64,000 nucleotides of DNA from Artemisia argyi (GCA_030686995.1 CM060696.1:10460487-10524486); one strand, 5' to 3'. Shown: positions 23,497 to 34,149, counted from the first letter of the stretch. The notes: a model not told the origin generated them from the sequence alone. A program made the numbers and translations.

Positions 23497-26067
23497 GTGA
23501 CCCCTGTTTATGATGAGTATGCTGAAGATGTCGATGAAGAATATGTTTCGGGTGATGTTGGTCCTCTTTTGATGTTGCGCAGGTCCTTTTTAACCCCTCG
23601 TGCTCCTGATAATGAGTGGTTACGCAATAATCTGTTCCATTCGACTTGCACCATTGGTGGGAAGGTCTGCACTTTCATCATTGATGCTGGTAGTTGTGAA
23701 AATGTGATTTCCGAGGTTGCTATTTCTAAACTCAGTCTATCTACTGAGCCTCACCCTAAGCCTTACCGCCTCTATTGGCTCAGTCAAGGTACGGATGTTA
23801 CTGTTTCAAAATGTGCGCTTGTTAATTTTTCCATTGGCCCTACTTATAATGATGCTATCTACTGTGATGTGGTTGCAATGGATGCTTGTCACCTTTTGCT
23901 TGGTCGCTCATGGCAATATGATAATACTGTTCTACATGATGGCCGCTCTAATACATATTCTTTTATGTTTCACGGGAAGAAAATTGTTTTGATTCCACAT
24001 AAGCCCAAAGGGGTTGCTGTAACTGCTGTTCAAGCCCCACCCCCAACCACTTTGTTGTCCCGGGGTCCTTTCCAGGATGCTATGGAAGAATCTGGTATGG
24101 TATTTATCTTATTCCCCTGTCCACTTTCTAGTGCTACTTCTCATGCTGTACCGGCTGAGGTTCAACCATTATTACATGAATTTGCGGATGTGTTTCCGGA
24201 ATCTCTTCCTTCAGAATTACCTCCTTTGCGCGATATTCAACATCACATTGATTCGGTTCCGGGTGCTGCTCTACCTAATCGACCTCATTATCTTATGAGT
24301 CCGAAAGAGCATGAAGAGTTGCGTAGACAGGTTGAGGAACTTCTAGCTAAAGGTCACATCTGTAAAAGCCTTAGCCCATGTGCCATTCCTGCCCTCCTTA
24401 CTCCAAAAAAGGATGGCTCTTGGCGTATGTGTGTGGATAGTCGTGCTATCAATAAGATTACAGTGCGTTATTGCTTCCCTATTCCACGGCTGGATGACTT
24501 GTTAGATCAGTTGGGTGGTGCTTGTGTGTTTAGCAAATTAGATCTCAAAAGCGGCTACCATCAGATTCGTATTCGCATGGGGGATGAATGGAAAACTGCA
24601 TTCAAGACTCGTGGAGGCTTATATGAGTGGTTGGTCATGCGGTTTGGTTTGTCCAATGCCCCTAGTACTTTTATGCGTGTGATGAATCAAGCTCTTCGTC
24701 CTTTCATTGGGAAGTTTGTCGTCGTTTATTTCAGTGACATCTTAATCTATAGTGTGAACCCTGTAGTTCACCTTGAGCACTTGCGTGAAGTGTTATTGGT
24801 TGTCCGCCATGATAAATTCTACGCTGCTACAGCTAAGTGCGCATTTCTGTCCACGTCAATACAGTTTCTCGGTTATGTGGTTTCTCGTGAGGGAGTGAAA
24901 GTCGACCCTAGTAAGGTTCTAGCCGTCGACCAATGGCCCCGGCCTTCCTCTATCACTGAGGTTCGTAGTTTTCATGGGTTGGCATCCTTTTATCGACATT
25001 TTATACCTCACTTCAGTGGTATTATGGCTCCTATCACGGATTGCATGAAAGGGACTAAGTTCCATTGGACTAATGATGCGGAGGCTGCCTTTCTTGAAAT
25101 TAAGCACCGACTCACTTCGGCCCCTATTTTGGTACTTCCTGATTTCTCCCAGCCCTTTGAACTCCATTGTGATGCTTCGAAAACGGGTATTGGGGCTGTA
25201 ATCAGTCAACCAGGTCGTCCTGTTGCTTATTTTAGTGAGAAACTTTCTAGTGCCAAGCTTCGCTTTAGTACTTATGATGTTGAGTTTTATGCGATTGTCC
25301 AAGCCATCAAGTATTGGCGTCATTGTCTGTTTCAGCGGGAATTCGTCCTATATACGGATCATGATTCCCTCAAGCATCTTGGCAGGCAAGATAAAATATC
25401 GCATCGTCATGCTTCTTGGATTTCTTATTTGCGGCAGTTTACTTTTGTGATTAAACACAAAACAGGTGTTTCTAATTGCGTTGCAGATGCGTTAAGTCGC
25501 CGTCATGGGATGTTGACTGAGATGCGTGTCCATGTACCTGGCTTTAATTCGTTCCTGGACCTTTATGTTGATGATCCATTCTTTTCTCAGGTCCTTGTTC
25601 GTATTCAACAGGGTGACTCGACAGATTTTGTGTTGGAAGATGGGTTTCTTTTTCGTGGTGTGCAACTGTGCATTCCTGATTGCAGCCTGCGCTTGAAGAT
25701 GATTCAGGAACTACATAATGAAGGTCATGTGGGGCATGACCGTACTTTCCAGCTTCTTGCAGGTTCATATTTCTGGCCCTCTATGCGCAAGGAAGTTGGT
25801 CGTTTTGTTGCCCGTTGTCGTGTTTGCCAGTTGGCAAAAGGCGCTTCGAGTAATGCCGGGTTATATTTACCCCTGCCTATTCCCACACAACCATGGTCTA
25901 ATGTTAGTATGGATTTTGTCCTAGGTTTACCACGCACCCAGCGTGGTTCTGATTCTATTTATGTGGTTGTTGACCAATTTTCGAAAATGGTTCACTTCAT
26001 TCCATGTAAGAAGACTTCTGATGGTGTTGCGGTAACACAACTTTACTTTCGGGATCTGTATCGTTAA
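23497..26067 (+). pseudogene. CRM-like Pol: protease, RT, RNase H, partial integrase
   Basis: An open frame of 856 codons runs in order: protease (about residues 50-160; FIIDAGSCENVIS with D-A-G in place of the usual D-S-G, then LLLGRSW), RT (about 260-430; PKKDGSWRMCVDSRAIN, KLDLKSGYHQIRI), RNase H (about 520-640; FELHCDASKTGIGAV, YTDHDSL, VADALSRRH) and integrase (about 700-856; HNEGHVGHDRTF, CRVCQLAK, MDFVLGLPRTQ). The RT box reads YFSDILIYS, so the first catalytic Asp of F-D-D is Ser. The frame ends at a TAA where a deletion removes the rest of the integrase core. Despite its length it is not functional. Confidence 0.85.
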
Positions 26068-26635
26068 TCGTTAGCTGGGGAATCTTTTGCGCAGCTTAGT
26101 TGGGGATCATCCCAAGGCGTGGGATCAGAAACTGCCTCAAGCTGAGTTTGCCCATAACCATGCTGTTAACCGTTCCACTGGTTTCAGTCCTTTTCATGTG
26201 GTTTACGGGTTGTCTCCCCGGGGACCACTTGATTTGCTAGCTCTGCCCAGCAAGGTACGTCCGCATGCTACTGCTGAAGAGTTTGTTGACCAGTTGGCTC
26301 GTGTTCATCAGACCACTCATGATCATTTGATTGCTGCTACTGCAAAATACAAGGAAAAAGCTGATCAGAAACGGCGTGCTGTTGCTTTTGATGTTGGTGA
26401 CTTTGTTTGGGCTATACTAACTAAGGATCGCTTTCCTGCTCATGAATATAGCAATCTTGCTGCTAAGAAGATTGGTCCTGTCGAGATTGTGGAGAAGATC
26501 AATCCTAATGCCTATCATTTGCGACTTCCCAGCCATGTTCGTACCTCTGATGTCTTCAATGTGAAGCATCTTGTTCCTTTCATAGGTGATTCTTCTTCTG
26601 ATGAGGATGATGCGGTTCCAGGTTCCAGATTCTGA
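26068..26635 (+). pseudogene. CRM-like integrase C-terminal part reading into the 3' LTR
   Basis: After a deletion that removed the second catalytic Asp and the Glu of the DDE core, the frame resumes at about 26084 (LRSLVGDHPKAW). It passes through QAEFAHNHAVNRSTGFSPF, the GPVEIVEKINPNAYHLRLP linker and the TSDVFNVKHLVPF motif. The final residues (SSSDEDDAVPG) are encoded inside the 3' LTR, which starts at 26608; the stop is at 26633-26635. Overlap of pol with the 3' LTR is a known feature of CRM relatives. No clear chromodomain or CR motif follows. Confidence 0.8.
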
Positions 26636-26945
26636 TGAGGATGGCACATCCGAAGTTGCTTCGAAAGTGTCAGACTCCGACAAATTAAAGGCTTAGTGTT
26701 TTTATAAGTTTTGGGTTAAAATATTATTTTTATAAGTTTTGGGCACTTCTTGCAATGTTAATAGTAGTTAGATTTTCCAGCAAGTTAGGTTTTCAGTATT
26801 TAAGCACTCTTAGACGTTTTTGTTATGCAGTTTTTTTGTTGATTAATAAAAAACGAGGTTTCCTCATATCTGTCAATTTTCCGTATTCTTTTGAATCAAC
26901 GAGTTTTGATAGTATTTCATCCTACTAACCACGTACGCTGCATCA
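26608..26945 (+). repeat. 3' LTR of CRM-like element
   Basis: Starts TGATGCGGTTCC and ends CGCTGCATCA, followed by CTACT. From GGCACATCCGAAG onward it is nearly identical to the 5' LTR. Confidence 0.85.
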
Positions 26946-26950
26946 CTACT

Positions 26951-27439
26951 TCATTTACTAATCCCCTATGCCCCTCTATATAATAAATCACTCACAGTCT
27001 TTCTTTCTTATCCTTGACCCCTTATGCCCATTTTCGCATTCTCACAAATTGTACTTCATGAACAATTACTTTTACTTCTTTCTGTATTTGTGGCATTAAT
27101 GTAGTTGCTGGCTCTCAAATTATGCTATGAGATTGTGATATGTGGGCGTGAGAATGTGAAAATGGAATCAGATCTAGCGATTTACTAATGCCCATATATA
27201 ACATGGCACACGCTAGCAACAACAACATGCATGCATGGTCTGTAAATGAATCCCAATGTTACAACAAACTCTCACGTGCAAAACATGTGCCACTCCATGG
27301 CACCTGATCACGTGCCTCTCATCACCTCCACTAACCCTATCCGAAAGGAATTGCCCTGACTGTTCCGATCTCTTTCCTTCTCACACGCCGTCGTCGGATG
27401 AAGGTAATTCGCTTGTTGCTGCTGTTCGCGCCATTGAAT
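26951..27439 (+). mobile_element. MULE-like segment copy 1, right part
   Basis: This resumes the copy interrupted at 22215 and is collinear with 33520-34004, including the start of the PHD-finger fragment. Homology to copy 2 stops at GAATG near 27439. I find no inverted terminal arm on this side, so copy 1 lacks its right end or extends into different captured DNA. Confidence 0.6.
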
Positions 27440-27560
27440 GCGACGTGTCGCTTTGAAAGAGAGAAGGCGAAGCGGCAACGGCGGTTGTTGAGTGGTGCCG
27501 GAGAAGAGATAGGTGACGGAGGCGGTGGTGGTGGTGGTGACGATGGTAGTGATATGTTGA
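27256..27560 (+). pseudogene. VIM/ORTHRUS-type E3 ligase fragment (PHD finger and linker)
   Basis: The frame encodes the second half of a plant VIM/ORTHRUS PHD finger: LTCKTCATPWHLITCLSSPP, then NCPDCSD, with the C-x2-C, H-x-C and C-x2-C ligands visible, and the linker SLVAAVRAIEC. After a shift near 27440 it continues REKAKRQRRLLSGAGEEIGDG in another frame. Full proteins go on to RING and SRA domains that read methylated DNA and ubiquitinate histones; both are absent here, as is the first PHD half. Compared with copy 2 at 33823 it has one extra Ile codon between His and Cys. A captured, dead fragment. Confidence 0.7.
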
Positions 27561-27616
27561 AGCTGTTGAGTGGTAGTGATGGTTTCTCCGTTTCCAGTGG
27601 AATGCTATGGTGGTTG

Positions 27617-28364
27617 GTGTCAAAGGGAAGGTTATGGTCCGTTATAAGCGAAAAGTACTTATTCCTGGTGCTCTTGTTGTCAATATTGGCGATCTTCTTC
27701 AGGTGATTTTCTGATAAAGTCATATAAGCCAATTAGTATTCTTAGTATATAAAAGGCCAGCCAATTTCACAATATATTGCTGCAAAAATTACTTGCAACT
27801 ATCCTATGTGTTTGACTTTGCCTTGAGCTCATACCATGGTTCAGTTGCTGGCCGGCATCAGAAGTTTATTCAAGTAGAATATAATGGCTGTTAAGAAAAT
27901 CTATCAGGCAAAGCGAACTAAGCTTATATGTTAAGTACTTTGAGATTATCTTTTAACCGACGTAGAATTGGATTTTCTAGCCCACACCTATAGTCTTATA
28001 AAAGGCTCAAATTCCTTATCTAAGATTAATATGTTTCTAAAAATACAGAAAAAAGGATATACATGAAAGTATGAACTGAATTGTGACGCTTATGCTGTTG
28101 TGCGATCCTATGCAGATCATATCAAATGACAAGTTCAAAAGTGTGATCCACCGAGTATTTGGCAATGTATCACTAACAAGAACATCGGTGGCATGTTTTT
28201 TTCACGGGGTGGCTACACCGCCGAAAATATATGGGCCTATTGAAAAGGTTATTACAGAAGAATGTCCTCAAATGTTTAGAGAATTTACGGTAATAGATTG
28301 CATGATGAAGTTTCAGTCGAGGGGACTCGATGAGAAGTCCGGATTGAACTATGTTGGCTTATAG
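27617..28364 (+). pseudogene. 2-oxoglutarate/Fe(II) oxygenase C-terminal exons (ACC-oxidase-homolog type)
   Basis: The exon ending at 27702 reads IPGALVVNIGDLLQ, the hallmark segment of plant 2OG oxygenases. A phase-0 intron (27703-28115, GT...GCAG) leads to 28116-28364: IISNDKFKSVIHRVFGN, SVACFFHG, KIYGPIEKVI, and a C-terminal GLDEKSGLNYVGL before TAG. These are the final parts of the double-stranded beta-helix, with the third iron-ligand His in the HRV context and an Arg-x-Ser equivalent (RTS). The N-terminal two thirds are missing and VIM-like DNA is joined directly upstream, so this is a chimera of two unrelated gene fragments. The C-terminal exon itself is open. Confidence 0.7.
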
Positions 28365-28432
28365 AATAACAAATGGACGAATAAAATCTTTTCATCTACT
28401 AATGTCAAAATTTGATGTTTTGATGTACTTTG

Positions 28433-29565
28433 TGTAAGAAGGGTAATGATAATGATTATTGATTTGATTTGATTGATTCACAATAACACCATAAATCGTA
28501 CATAAATATACAACTTGAGCCCATTACAACTAATACGGGCTCACACTCCCGATGGGCAAAATCACGAAAGCTCGGACTGGAGATTAAAAGCTAATAAACA
28601 ATAAAGTAAAACGAATAAATAATTGTTGATAAAGAGATTCGACAGCAAAACCAAAGTATCCGTACCAAACATGATAAACCAAAGTATCCTGACCAAACGG
28701 GATAACCCAAAGTATCTCCTAAAACTAAAACAAACGGGATAACCTAAAGTATCCCCTACAACTAAAACAAATGGGATAACCCAAAGTATCCCTACACTAA
28801 AACAAAGGAAAATACAACTAAAACTCATGCATTAACATAAAAATAAAAGATGAGAAAACGGAAGTTGATTCTAAAACTTCAACCTCCAAAGAACCTTTCA
28901 AACAAACGGGGCTAGTTTTTCCCTAAGAAAACATAAATATCCACCATTTGTTTTAGTTGCTCTGAATATTCTATTAAGTTACTTTTTGGTACCCTGGTGG
29001 TTCGAAGCTAGCAGAAGAGAAAGAAACAAATAAAAAGGGTTTTATCCCTTTTTGTGCAATTCAGTTCGAAGGGACAAATAGTGTGAATCCACAACAAATA
29101 TAGTATTACCCTATTAACTATAATTGTTGTACGAAGGCATTTATTAGATGGAGAAAAGAGGGTCACGACAAAAAGGTATATTACCCATTCGGTTTTAAAT
29201 AGTAGAGAAAGAAAAGGAAGTTTGTTTTTTTTTTTGGGGACCTGATGTTCGAAACAAATAAAAGAAGAGGGACATGTTGATGGAGGAGCGGCAGTAGGAG
29301 AAACATGAAAAGATACGATGGAGATAAAGTTATTCGTGCTCCGGATCGCCTGCCGAAGCCGACGGCCGGAAAAATTAGAGTGGCGGCTGTTTAAGGGAGA
29401 GGACCGGATATTTTAGGCTCGTTATACCATGTAAGAAGGGTAATGATAACGATTATTGATTTGATTTGATTGATTCACAATAACACCATACATCGTACAT
29501 AAATATACAAGGATAGAATCTTCTAGAGTCGGGCTTGAACCCGTTACAACTAATACGGGCTCACA
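28433..29565 (-). mobile_element. TRIM-type LTR retrotransposon, 1.1 kb
   Basis: Terminal direct repeats lie at 28433-28545 (113 bp) and 29429-29565 (137 bp). Plus-strand ends are TGTAAGAAGG and GGGCTCACA, with a perfect target duplication CTTTG at 28428-28432 and 29566-29570. On the minus strand a primer-binding site TGGTATAACGAGCC follows the 5' LTR (29428-29415), and a GATCGGGAG-like purine tract precedes the 3' LTR. No protein is encoded. The left LTR lacks about 24 bp found in the right one. The interior has a tandem array of about 48-bp units (28650-28805). Confidence 0.85.
28650..28805. repeat. Short tandem array in the TRIM interior
   Basis: Three to four imperfect units share GGGATAACCCAAAGTATC followed by an ACTAAAACAAA stretch. 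Confidence 0.7.
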
Positions 29566-29639
29566 CTTTGGAGTTTGATCATTTGATTATGCAAAGACTT
29601 AACAGTTGTTTAGTGCACTTTTTATTTTTTAACTAATAG

Positions 29640-29846
29640 ATTCTGTTTAACAGTGTGATCCTATACAGATCATATCAAATGTGGCAATATATATCACTGA
29701 TAAGAACATCGATGGCATGTTTTTTTCATGGTGTATTGGAAAAACATAAAGTTGACAAAAAATTCCTCTCCTTATTATTACAGGCGGACACCTTGCAAGT
29801 TAGGAAAGATCTTAAAAGTAGTATGCAATCTCAATATTTACTTTAA
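29640..29846 (+). pseudogene. Partial duplicate of the 2OG oxygenase exon
   Basis: GTGTGATCCTATACAGATCATATC at the start repeats the splice-acceptor and exon start at 28100-28125, and SLIRTSMACFFHGV matches the upstream exon. About 30 bp around the FKSV region are missing, and homology fades after the FHGV block. It lies beyond the TRIM, so it is a second tandem remnant of the same gene family. Confidence 0.6.
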
Positions 29847-30004
29847 AATTCAAAGTAAGCAGTAAACCCAACAAGAAAGAATATGTTCGACCTGTATCGA
29901 AAAATCTACCACTCAAATTCACTTCTTTAAACCAACCAAAAGAATATTAATCTTAAAAACGTGCAACACGAGGATTTAAAAATCTTTTGGTCTAGTTGTT
30001 TTAC

Positions 30005-30012
30005 TATAAAAA
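30005..30012 (+). promoter_or_regulatory. TATA box of the gene at 30091
   Basis: TATAAAAA lies 79-86 bp upstream of the ATG, with an A-rich, pyrimidine-poor leader between. Its spacing fits a normal plant core promoter. Confidence 0.6.
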
Positions 30013-30090
30013 GACCACAACGTTATTAGCTCACTTGCATACCCAAAGCAAGCAAAACAAACACGAGTTCTTGTATTCACTTGACTAAGA

Positions 30091-30777
30091 ATGGCAGGTA
30101 AGATATATGTGACGAGAGGCTACTCAACCTACACAAATATTCCAGCTCGTCGAGGTGGTTATGACCACGGGTCTAATAGCCCAGGCAACGAATATATGGT
30201 TGAGACCAACACCATTGAGAAGGTTCATGCACCGGCTGTTAGGTTCAAGGAGTTTGATGGTTCACCTTTAAGAGCTGAGCTTTTGAAGGAATATATACAT
30301 TCCCCAACCATGTCGAGTAGTCCCAAATATGCCCCAATCAACCATTTTGATGGCCATGGGCCGAACTATGGGCCCAAGTATGAGAACGTAAGCCCGCCCA
30401 AGTATCAACCACAAAGTACCATCGATGAAGCCCACAACGCAAATCTTTTTGCAAGGCCATCCCATCATTACCCATCTGGTACTAACAAATCATGGCTAAG
30501 TGTTGGCCCACCAGCGACACATCATCCTCTTACAAACCCGACAAACAACATCGATGAAGCTTTGGGGCTTTTGGAAGAATCAGTGTATTATTCACGGGCT
30601 GACCCAAGGCGAAGAGGGGTACTTGATGACTTATACACTCGTGCACAACCACTTGAACCACATAGTCGATACGCAAAGCCTGTCTTTAACGATGTTCGAT
30701 ATAACTTTAATAATACGGGAAGCGCTATTGATAGTCATGAGGCCATGAGGAGGTACCATGGCTCTCTTGTGCCATGA
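30091..30777 (+). CDS. Unrecognised 228-aa plant protein, apparently intact single-exon gene
   Basis: The ATG is the first after a TATA box and has a favourable context (A at -3, G at +4). The uninterrupted frame encodes a soluble, His/Pro/Tyr-rich protein with no signal peptide or membrane segment. The N-terminus reads MAGKIYVTRGYSTYTNIPAR. The middle holds repeated PKY motifs (SSPKYAP, GPKYENV, PPKYQPQ) and two IDEA blocks (STIDEAHNA, NNIDEALGLLEESVYY). The C-terminus is basic and Tyr-rich, ending RRYHGSLVP. I do not recognise the family. Good codon structure, promoter placement and absence of transposon domains make it the best candidate for a real host gene here. A TGA at 30775-30777 ends it; the 3' flank is AT-rich. 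Confidence 0.65.
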   Translation: MAGKIYVTRGYSTYTNIPARRGGYDHGSNSPGNEYMVETNTIEKVHAPAVRFKEFDGSPLRAELLKEYIHSPTMSSSPKYAPINHFDGHGPNYGPKYENVSPPKYQPQSTIDEAHNANLFARPSHHYPSGTNKSWLSVGPPATHHPLTNPTNNIDEALGLLEESVYYSRADPRRRGVLDDLYTRAQPLEPHSRYAKPVFNDVRYNFNNTGSAIDSHEAMRRYHGSLVP

Positions 30778-33156
30778 CATGTTCAAAAATGATGTTATGA
30801 CCTTTTTTTAATATGGGTGCCAGATGACTCATATCTTTCTATCTAACTATCACTATCTATGTAACTATCTATCAATCCATGTGGTTTTAAGTTTTAAACG
30901 TGGGCTTGAAGCTTTTCATGGGATGTTCTTTCATAGGTAGTAATATGAAGCATGTACTCCCTATAAATGGTGTTTTTAATAATATGTTAAAAAAAATGGT
31001 ATTTGCATATGAGAAAAGTTACATCTTCGTATTAGTTTTACCGATAAGTTGATAATATGTTACAGATGATAATTACGGGTTCATTTTTACGACTTATAAC
31101 AACGGATGTGTAATTGGAGATTTATATCTATACTACATATAATAGAAGAATAACTTTTCTTTCATTAAACGTATTAGGAGGTGTTTCTTAAACTAAGTGG
31201 TTTGGAATAATGTCTAGATTAACCTCTTATTAAAAAAGAAAAGCTTTTGTAGGTCTCCCCGTTAAGATGAAACAACGATTTGGGCACACTCAATAAGTTG
31301 AAAAAAACACCACTAAGACATTTCAAAAATATAATACTAAAAAACACAAAATTGAAAGCCTATTGTATAAGCCAATTAAACACAACAACCTGCATTCTTC
31401 TAAATTATAGTCAAAATTAATTTTTGATACTTAACATAAATACCAAAAATTCCTAGATTTAAGTAACACAAATAAACCCTTTTTTTGGCATCACGTTTTT
31501 TCCACGGCTTATGGTTAGATCTCCCATCCAAATAATCCACGGTCATGATTAAAAGAACACTTCATCTCCTCTAGTCCATTTCTATTTCTTTTTAAATAAT
31601 TTTGGTCAAATGACAAAATCATAATTTTCAGAATTTAAGTATCTTGAATTTGGTATGCATTTTGATATATAAAGTGCAATTATTTTAGTTTTTAAGTGGG
31701 TTATGATTTTCTTGAAATTTTCGACATCTTCGGCTTTATTTTTGTCTAACTTAGAGGTTGAATTACGCAAAACTTCGGTTATCTTAGAGCTTAGGAATCT
31801 CGATGGTGATAGGACATGGAAACTCAGTGAACTAACTATTTGGGTTTACAGAATCTCGTTTGGGAGGAAGGAAGAACATCTCACAATTCACAAAGGACCG
31901 AAAATTGGTTAACTAAGAGGGAAGGGTGTGGTCTCGCCACAGAGCCTCGTCGTCCGACGTGGAGCTCGCTGGAGCTCGCCATGATACCAGCTGAGCCTCG
32001 TCGTGGCTCGTTGGAGCCTCCTTCCTCGTGCAGACGACGTACCAAATACACTGACAATGTGTAAGAAAAAGATACAAAGTAGCATGCATTTTATTTTTAC
32101 AAACGGTAGTATTACCGTTTAAAAACCAAACGGTACTATTTATTTCGTATTTTTTTTCGCGTTTTCCAGTTTTTTGTTTTTGTTTTCAATTGAGAAGAAA
32201 ATGAATCTTGATGGAGATGAAGGGACGAAGATATGTTGACTGTTGTGGGATTGGGAGTGGTAACTTAGGGTTGTTTGTGGGGCTCTTAATGGGTTATTAT
32301 CTGATTTTCAGTAATTGTGGTAATGGGCCTTGTTTTAATACCCAAATGTTTAAAAAAGAAACTTGTTATGTGTAACAAGTGGATTAAAAAAAACAATGCA
32401 TCCAAACGTTATAAATATAACAATAGTTTAGTTTGTGGAGCATTTATAAAAACTTAATCACTATAAATTGTAATATATCATTACTTTTAATGTATTTTTT
32501 ATTTTATTTTTTTCTTATTTTAAAGTATTTTCTATGAATGAAATTCTAATTTTAGTTAAATGTGTTGGTTTATTTAAATGAATTTAATTTATTTAGTGAA
32601 ATAAATAAAAAAATAAAGGTGTAAGTGGTGAGCTCTAAATGAGTAAGTTGAGGTTAGTTATGAGTGAAGAGGGGTTAATTGTTAAGAGGTGTTGGGTGAT
32701 GTGACACCCGTGGGCCCCTAACAAGGAGAAATACCTCATTATCATACCTCTTGCTCTAAGATTGCATGTTGACCGAGATTGTGAGAATCTTGGTTGGGAC
32801 CACCAATGTAACTGGAGGATCCTAACATTTAGGGACCGAGATTTGAAGAACAGGAACCGAAATTTCGTACATATTCACTAAAATTCAAACCAAAAACATA
32901 ATTTTTGCTAGATTTGAACAACAAAACTTTGAAATCATTTGTCTTTAATGTATCTAAAGATGTTTTAACCACAAAACTTTAACAAGATCAAATCGAAACC
33001 TTTGAAAACCCTTAAGAACTGAACTTCCTAAAAACATGTGTTTTCTTAAAAAAAAACAAGAACAAATCTTCAATTTTTCACATGAATCTTTGTTTCTAAT
33101 CCGTGAATGACATAAAAGAAACTTGAAAAATAGTTTGTGCAACAAAGATTCAAGCT
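30778..33156. other. AT-rich intergenic DNA, no gene recognised
   Basis: The ORFs at 31703-32064 lack domains and overlap in different frames. 31930-32040 holds a small GC-rich patch with repeated GAGCTCG and CCTCGTCGT strings. 32630-32760 looks like one arm of a small transposon (GAGGTTAG... to CTCTTGCTCTAAG), but I could not find the partner arm. Nothing else is supported. Confidence 0.4.
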
Positions 33157-33822
33157 TTATGTCCTTAATGTTTGCCATTTTTGTGAGAAATATCCCTAAT
33201 TTTGAAATTATGCAAGCTGTGTGCCTATCGTTTGGATTTTTTGCGAGAAATACCCCTGAGCCGCTACTTTAGTTGCAAATTCCCGTTTTTTGCTAACGAT
33301 CGTTAAATTTTCCCGTTAGTCGCCATGTGAAATGATTAATTTACCATCTTGTTCTTCCCCCTTTTATTTTAGAGTTTTTTAATTTGCACCACCGCCACCC
33401 TCTACAACCACACAACCAACACCACTACCCTCCACCACCACACACTTAATGAACATTTACTATAGCATTATGAACATAATTTGCAGTTTACCCCAAATTT
33501 AATAAACTACCTACTTACTACTCCATTTACTAATCCCCTATTCCCAGGTATATAATAAATCACTCACAGTCTCACTTTCTTATCCTTGACCCCTTGCGCC
33601 CATGCATTTTCACATTCTCACAAATTGTACTTCATGAACAATTACTTTTACTTCTCTCTGGATTTGTGGCATTAATGTATTGCTGGCTCTCTCATTATGC
33701 TATGAGATTGTGATATGTGGGCGTGAGAATGTGAAAATGGAATCAGATCTAGCGATTTACTAATCCCCATAACATGGCACACGCTAGCAACAACAACATG
33801 CATGGTCTGTAAATGAATCCCA

Positions 33823-34004
33823 ATGTTACAACAAACTCTCACGTGCAAAACATGTGTCACTCCATGGCACCTCACGTGCCTCTCATCACCTCCATTAACC
33901 CTATCCGAAAGGAATTGCCCTGACTGTTCCGATCTCTTTCCTTCTCACACGCCGTCGTTGGATGAAGGTAATTCGCTTGTTGCTGCTGTTCGCGCCATTG
34001 AATG
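33823..34004 (+). pseudogene. VIM/ORTHRUS PHD-finger fragment, copy 2
   Basis: The reading frame contains LTCKTCVTPWHLTCLSSPP and NCPDCSDLFPSHTP, a cleaner match to the VIM/ORTHRUS PHD finger than copy 1 because PWHLTC has no extra residue. It continues to SLVAAVRAIEC, then joins unrelated sequence at 34005. Only about 60 residues of an E3 ligase that is several hundred residues long are present. No RING, SRA or start exon is seen, so it is a captured fragment. Confidence 0.7.
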
Positions 34005-34031
34005 TTTTGTCGATTATCTTAACATGACAAG

Positions 34032-34149
34032 TGTTTGGGATCGCTTATTTGCTTATTTTTCAAGCAGCTAAGCAGCTTTAGGTATTTGAATAGAAAGCTT
34101 ATTATAGAGTAAATAAGCAGTAATCAGTTTGAAATAAGCAATCCCAAAC
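34032..34149. mobile_element. Small MITE-like hairpin
   Basis: GTTTGGGATCGCTTATTTGC at the left and its near reverse complement GAAATAAGCAATCCCAAAC at the right enclose about 80 bp of AAGCAGC-rich DNA. The ends resemble hAT-type MITEs. A clean 8-bp target duplication is not visible. Confidence 0.55.

Larger units (their letters stand above)
22216..26945 (+). mobile_element. CRM-like Ty3 chromovirus, 4.7 kb, defective
   Basis: Short LTRs (22216-22552 and 26608-26945) are bounded by the perfect target duplication CTACT (22211-22215, 26946-26950). The empty site survives in the window at about 33510-33530. Gag, a protease with an AGSCENV motif, RT, RNase H and integrase follow in one frame broken by stops. 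The protease type, short LTRs, and pol running into the 3' LTR fit CRM-related chromoviruses, whose active members favour centromeres. The clade call is from motifs, not a tree. An internal deletion in integrase and an altered RT box make it inactive. Confidence 0.85.

Noticed and set aside
23497..26067. Possible endogenous pararetrovirus, because of the long RT-containing ORF
   Set aside because: Paired LTRs, a target duplication, an integrase and a primer-binding site identify a Ty3 retrotransposon.
32630..32760. Possible MITE arm ending CTCTTGCTCTAAG
   Set aside because: No matching inverted arm or target duplication could be found by eye.
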